The translations under genes were made by a program, and so were the position numbers. 5,542 nucleotides of DNA from PNOJ01 sp016706845 (lineage in GTDB: Bacteria > Krumholzibacteriota > Krumholzibacteriia > LZORAL124-64-63). Positions 5,182 through 5,542 of the stretch are shown here, in pieces. The stretch spans positions 1-5,542 of the forward strand of contig JADJIV010000044.1 in the NCBI GenBank assembly GCA_016706845.1, in the 5' to 3' direction. The number at the start of each line of letters is the position of its first letter. Position 1 is the stretch's first letter. The notes beneath the pieces are model-generated. The model was not told where the DNA came from. It worked only from the letters and a program-made list of their open reading frames with translations, and made no database searches.

Positions 5182-5426
5182 CCACCCCCCGCATCATCCC
5201 CGCGTCGTCCCTGACCCCGGGACTGGCGATGGTCATCGTCTCGCTGCCCGGCCGCACGATCCGCAGCCGCGTGTTCATGGTCCAGGTCCAGCCTCACGGC
5301 TACGTGCAGGTCGCGTTCACCTCCGGCGACATGATCACGCTCTCGCCGCGGACCATGGTCGGCAGCATCGAACGTTCGGCGCGAGCGCGCGGGCCACGGC
5401 CGCCGCATGCGAGCAACGCGAGCTGA
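5178..5426 (+). CDS. Small beta-strand-rich hypothetical protein, 82 residues
   Basis: I do not recognise a family. The protein opens MTTPRIIPASSLTPGLAMVI. Alternating hydrophobic strands follow: MVIVSLPG, TIRSRVFMVQVQ, GYVQVAFTSGD, then MITLSPRTMVGSIE. The pattern of short strands with turns at PG, PHG and SGD suggests a small SH3-like or OB-like beta barrel of about 60 residues, then a basic Arg/Pro/Ala tail (ERSARARGPRPPHASNAS). No signal peptide, membrane helix or Cys is present, so it is probably cytoplasmic. GAGGG 5 nt upstream supports the start. The gene overlaps the preceding 32-codon ORF by four bases and is followed 11 nt later by another gene with a similar ribosome binding site, so the three look like an operon. 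The barrel prediction is inference from the residue pattern. Confidence 0.6.
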   Translation: MTTPRIIPASSLTPGLAMVIVSLPGRTIRSRVFMVQVQPHGYVQVAFTSGDMITLSPRTMVGSIERSARARGPRPPHASNAS

Positions 5427-5437
5427 GAGAGGGAACC

Positions 5438-5542
5438 ATGACCACCGACTCCCTCACTCACCCGCTCCCCTTCTTTCACCACGCGGCGACCGCCCGGTCC
5501 TGTACATCGCGCCTGGCCGTGCCCGCTGGTGTTCTCGATCCT
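5438..5542 (+). CDS. Start of an unidentified gene, cut by the right edge
   Basis: ATG 5438 follows GAGGGA (5429-5434) and lies 11 nt after the previous stop, so it probably belongs to the same operon. The frame is open for all 35 available codons. The protein begins MTTDSLTHPLPFFHHAATAR, and both this gene and its neighbour begin with Met-Thr-Thr. After about 5500 codon third positions become less GC-rich. A neighbouring frame there reads VLYIAPGRARW, which looks more protein-like, so an indel near 5500 is possible. Too little is present to assign a function. Confidence 0.45.
   Translation, partial: MTTDSLTHPLPFFHHAATARSCTSRLAVPAGVLDP

Noticed and set aside
5178..5542. Small-gene cluster considered as a phage, toxin-antitoxin or defence module
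   Set aside because: The visible proteins carry no toxin, antitoxin, nuclease or phage motif, and the third gene is cut off, so there is nothing to support such a call.

Overview
The window is very GC-rich, with strong G/C at third codon positions. It carries a myxobacterial-style gene set: a eukaryotic-like Ser/Thr protein kinase, two secreted proteins with Ser/Thr/Gly-rich linkers behind lipoprotein-like signal peptides, and short MerR-type regulators. This suggests a Myxococcota chromosome, most likely a Nannocystaceae-like genome. That placement is inferred from protein style only, without any database search.

Layout. Minus strand, 1-1250: a two-gene operon. The first gene (482-1250) encodes a probable exported or membrane protein with two glycine-rich membrane segments. 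Four bases before its stop comes the start of a Ser/Thr kinase (1-478), which runs off the left edge just after its catalytic loop. A divergent intergenic region of about 107 bp follows. Plus strand, 1358-3123: an exported Ig-like plus beta-propeller protein. It converges with a minus-strand vWA-like lipoprotein (about 3128-4246). Upstream of that, also on the minus strand, are two paralogous MerR-like regulators (4203-4553 and 4590-4931), about half identical to each other. A regulatory region then leads into a plus-strand cluster of small genes: a 32-codon ORF with a strong ribosome binding site (5083-5181), an 82-codon gene joined to it by an ATGA overlap (5178-5426), and a gene cut by the right edge (from 5438).

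The main caveat is reading-frame integrity. All four large genes left of 4246 are recognisable only by switching frames several times. The switches are mostly explained by one-base gains or losses, and family-like protein resumes after each one. The two MerR-like genes and the small genes to the right read cleanly. Uncorrected long-read indels or a decaying gene block would both explain this; the preserved codon bias and motifs favour sequence errors.

Working model (inference): the kinase operon and the two surface lipoproteins form a signalling and cell-envelope neighbourhood, and the tandem MerR-like proteins are local regulators of themselves and of the vWA lipoprotein. Five genes have a TAnnnT box 6-9 nt before the start codon, suggesting leaderless or near-leaderless transcripts, while the downstream genes of operons have ordinary Shine-Dalgarno sites. 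No CRISPR, tRNA, rRNA, insertion sequence or recognisable defence system was found.
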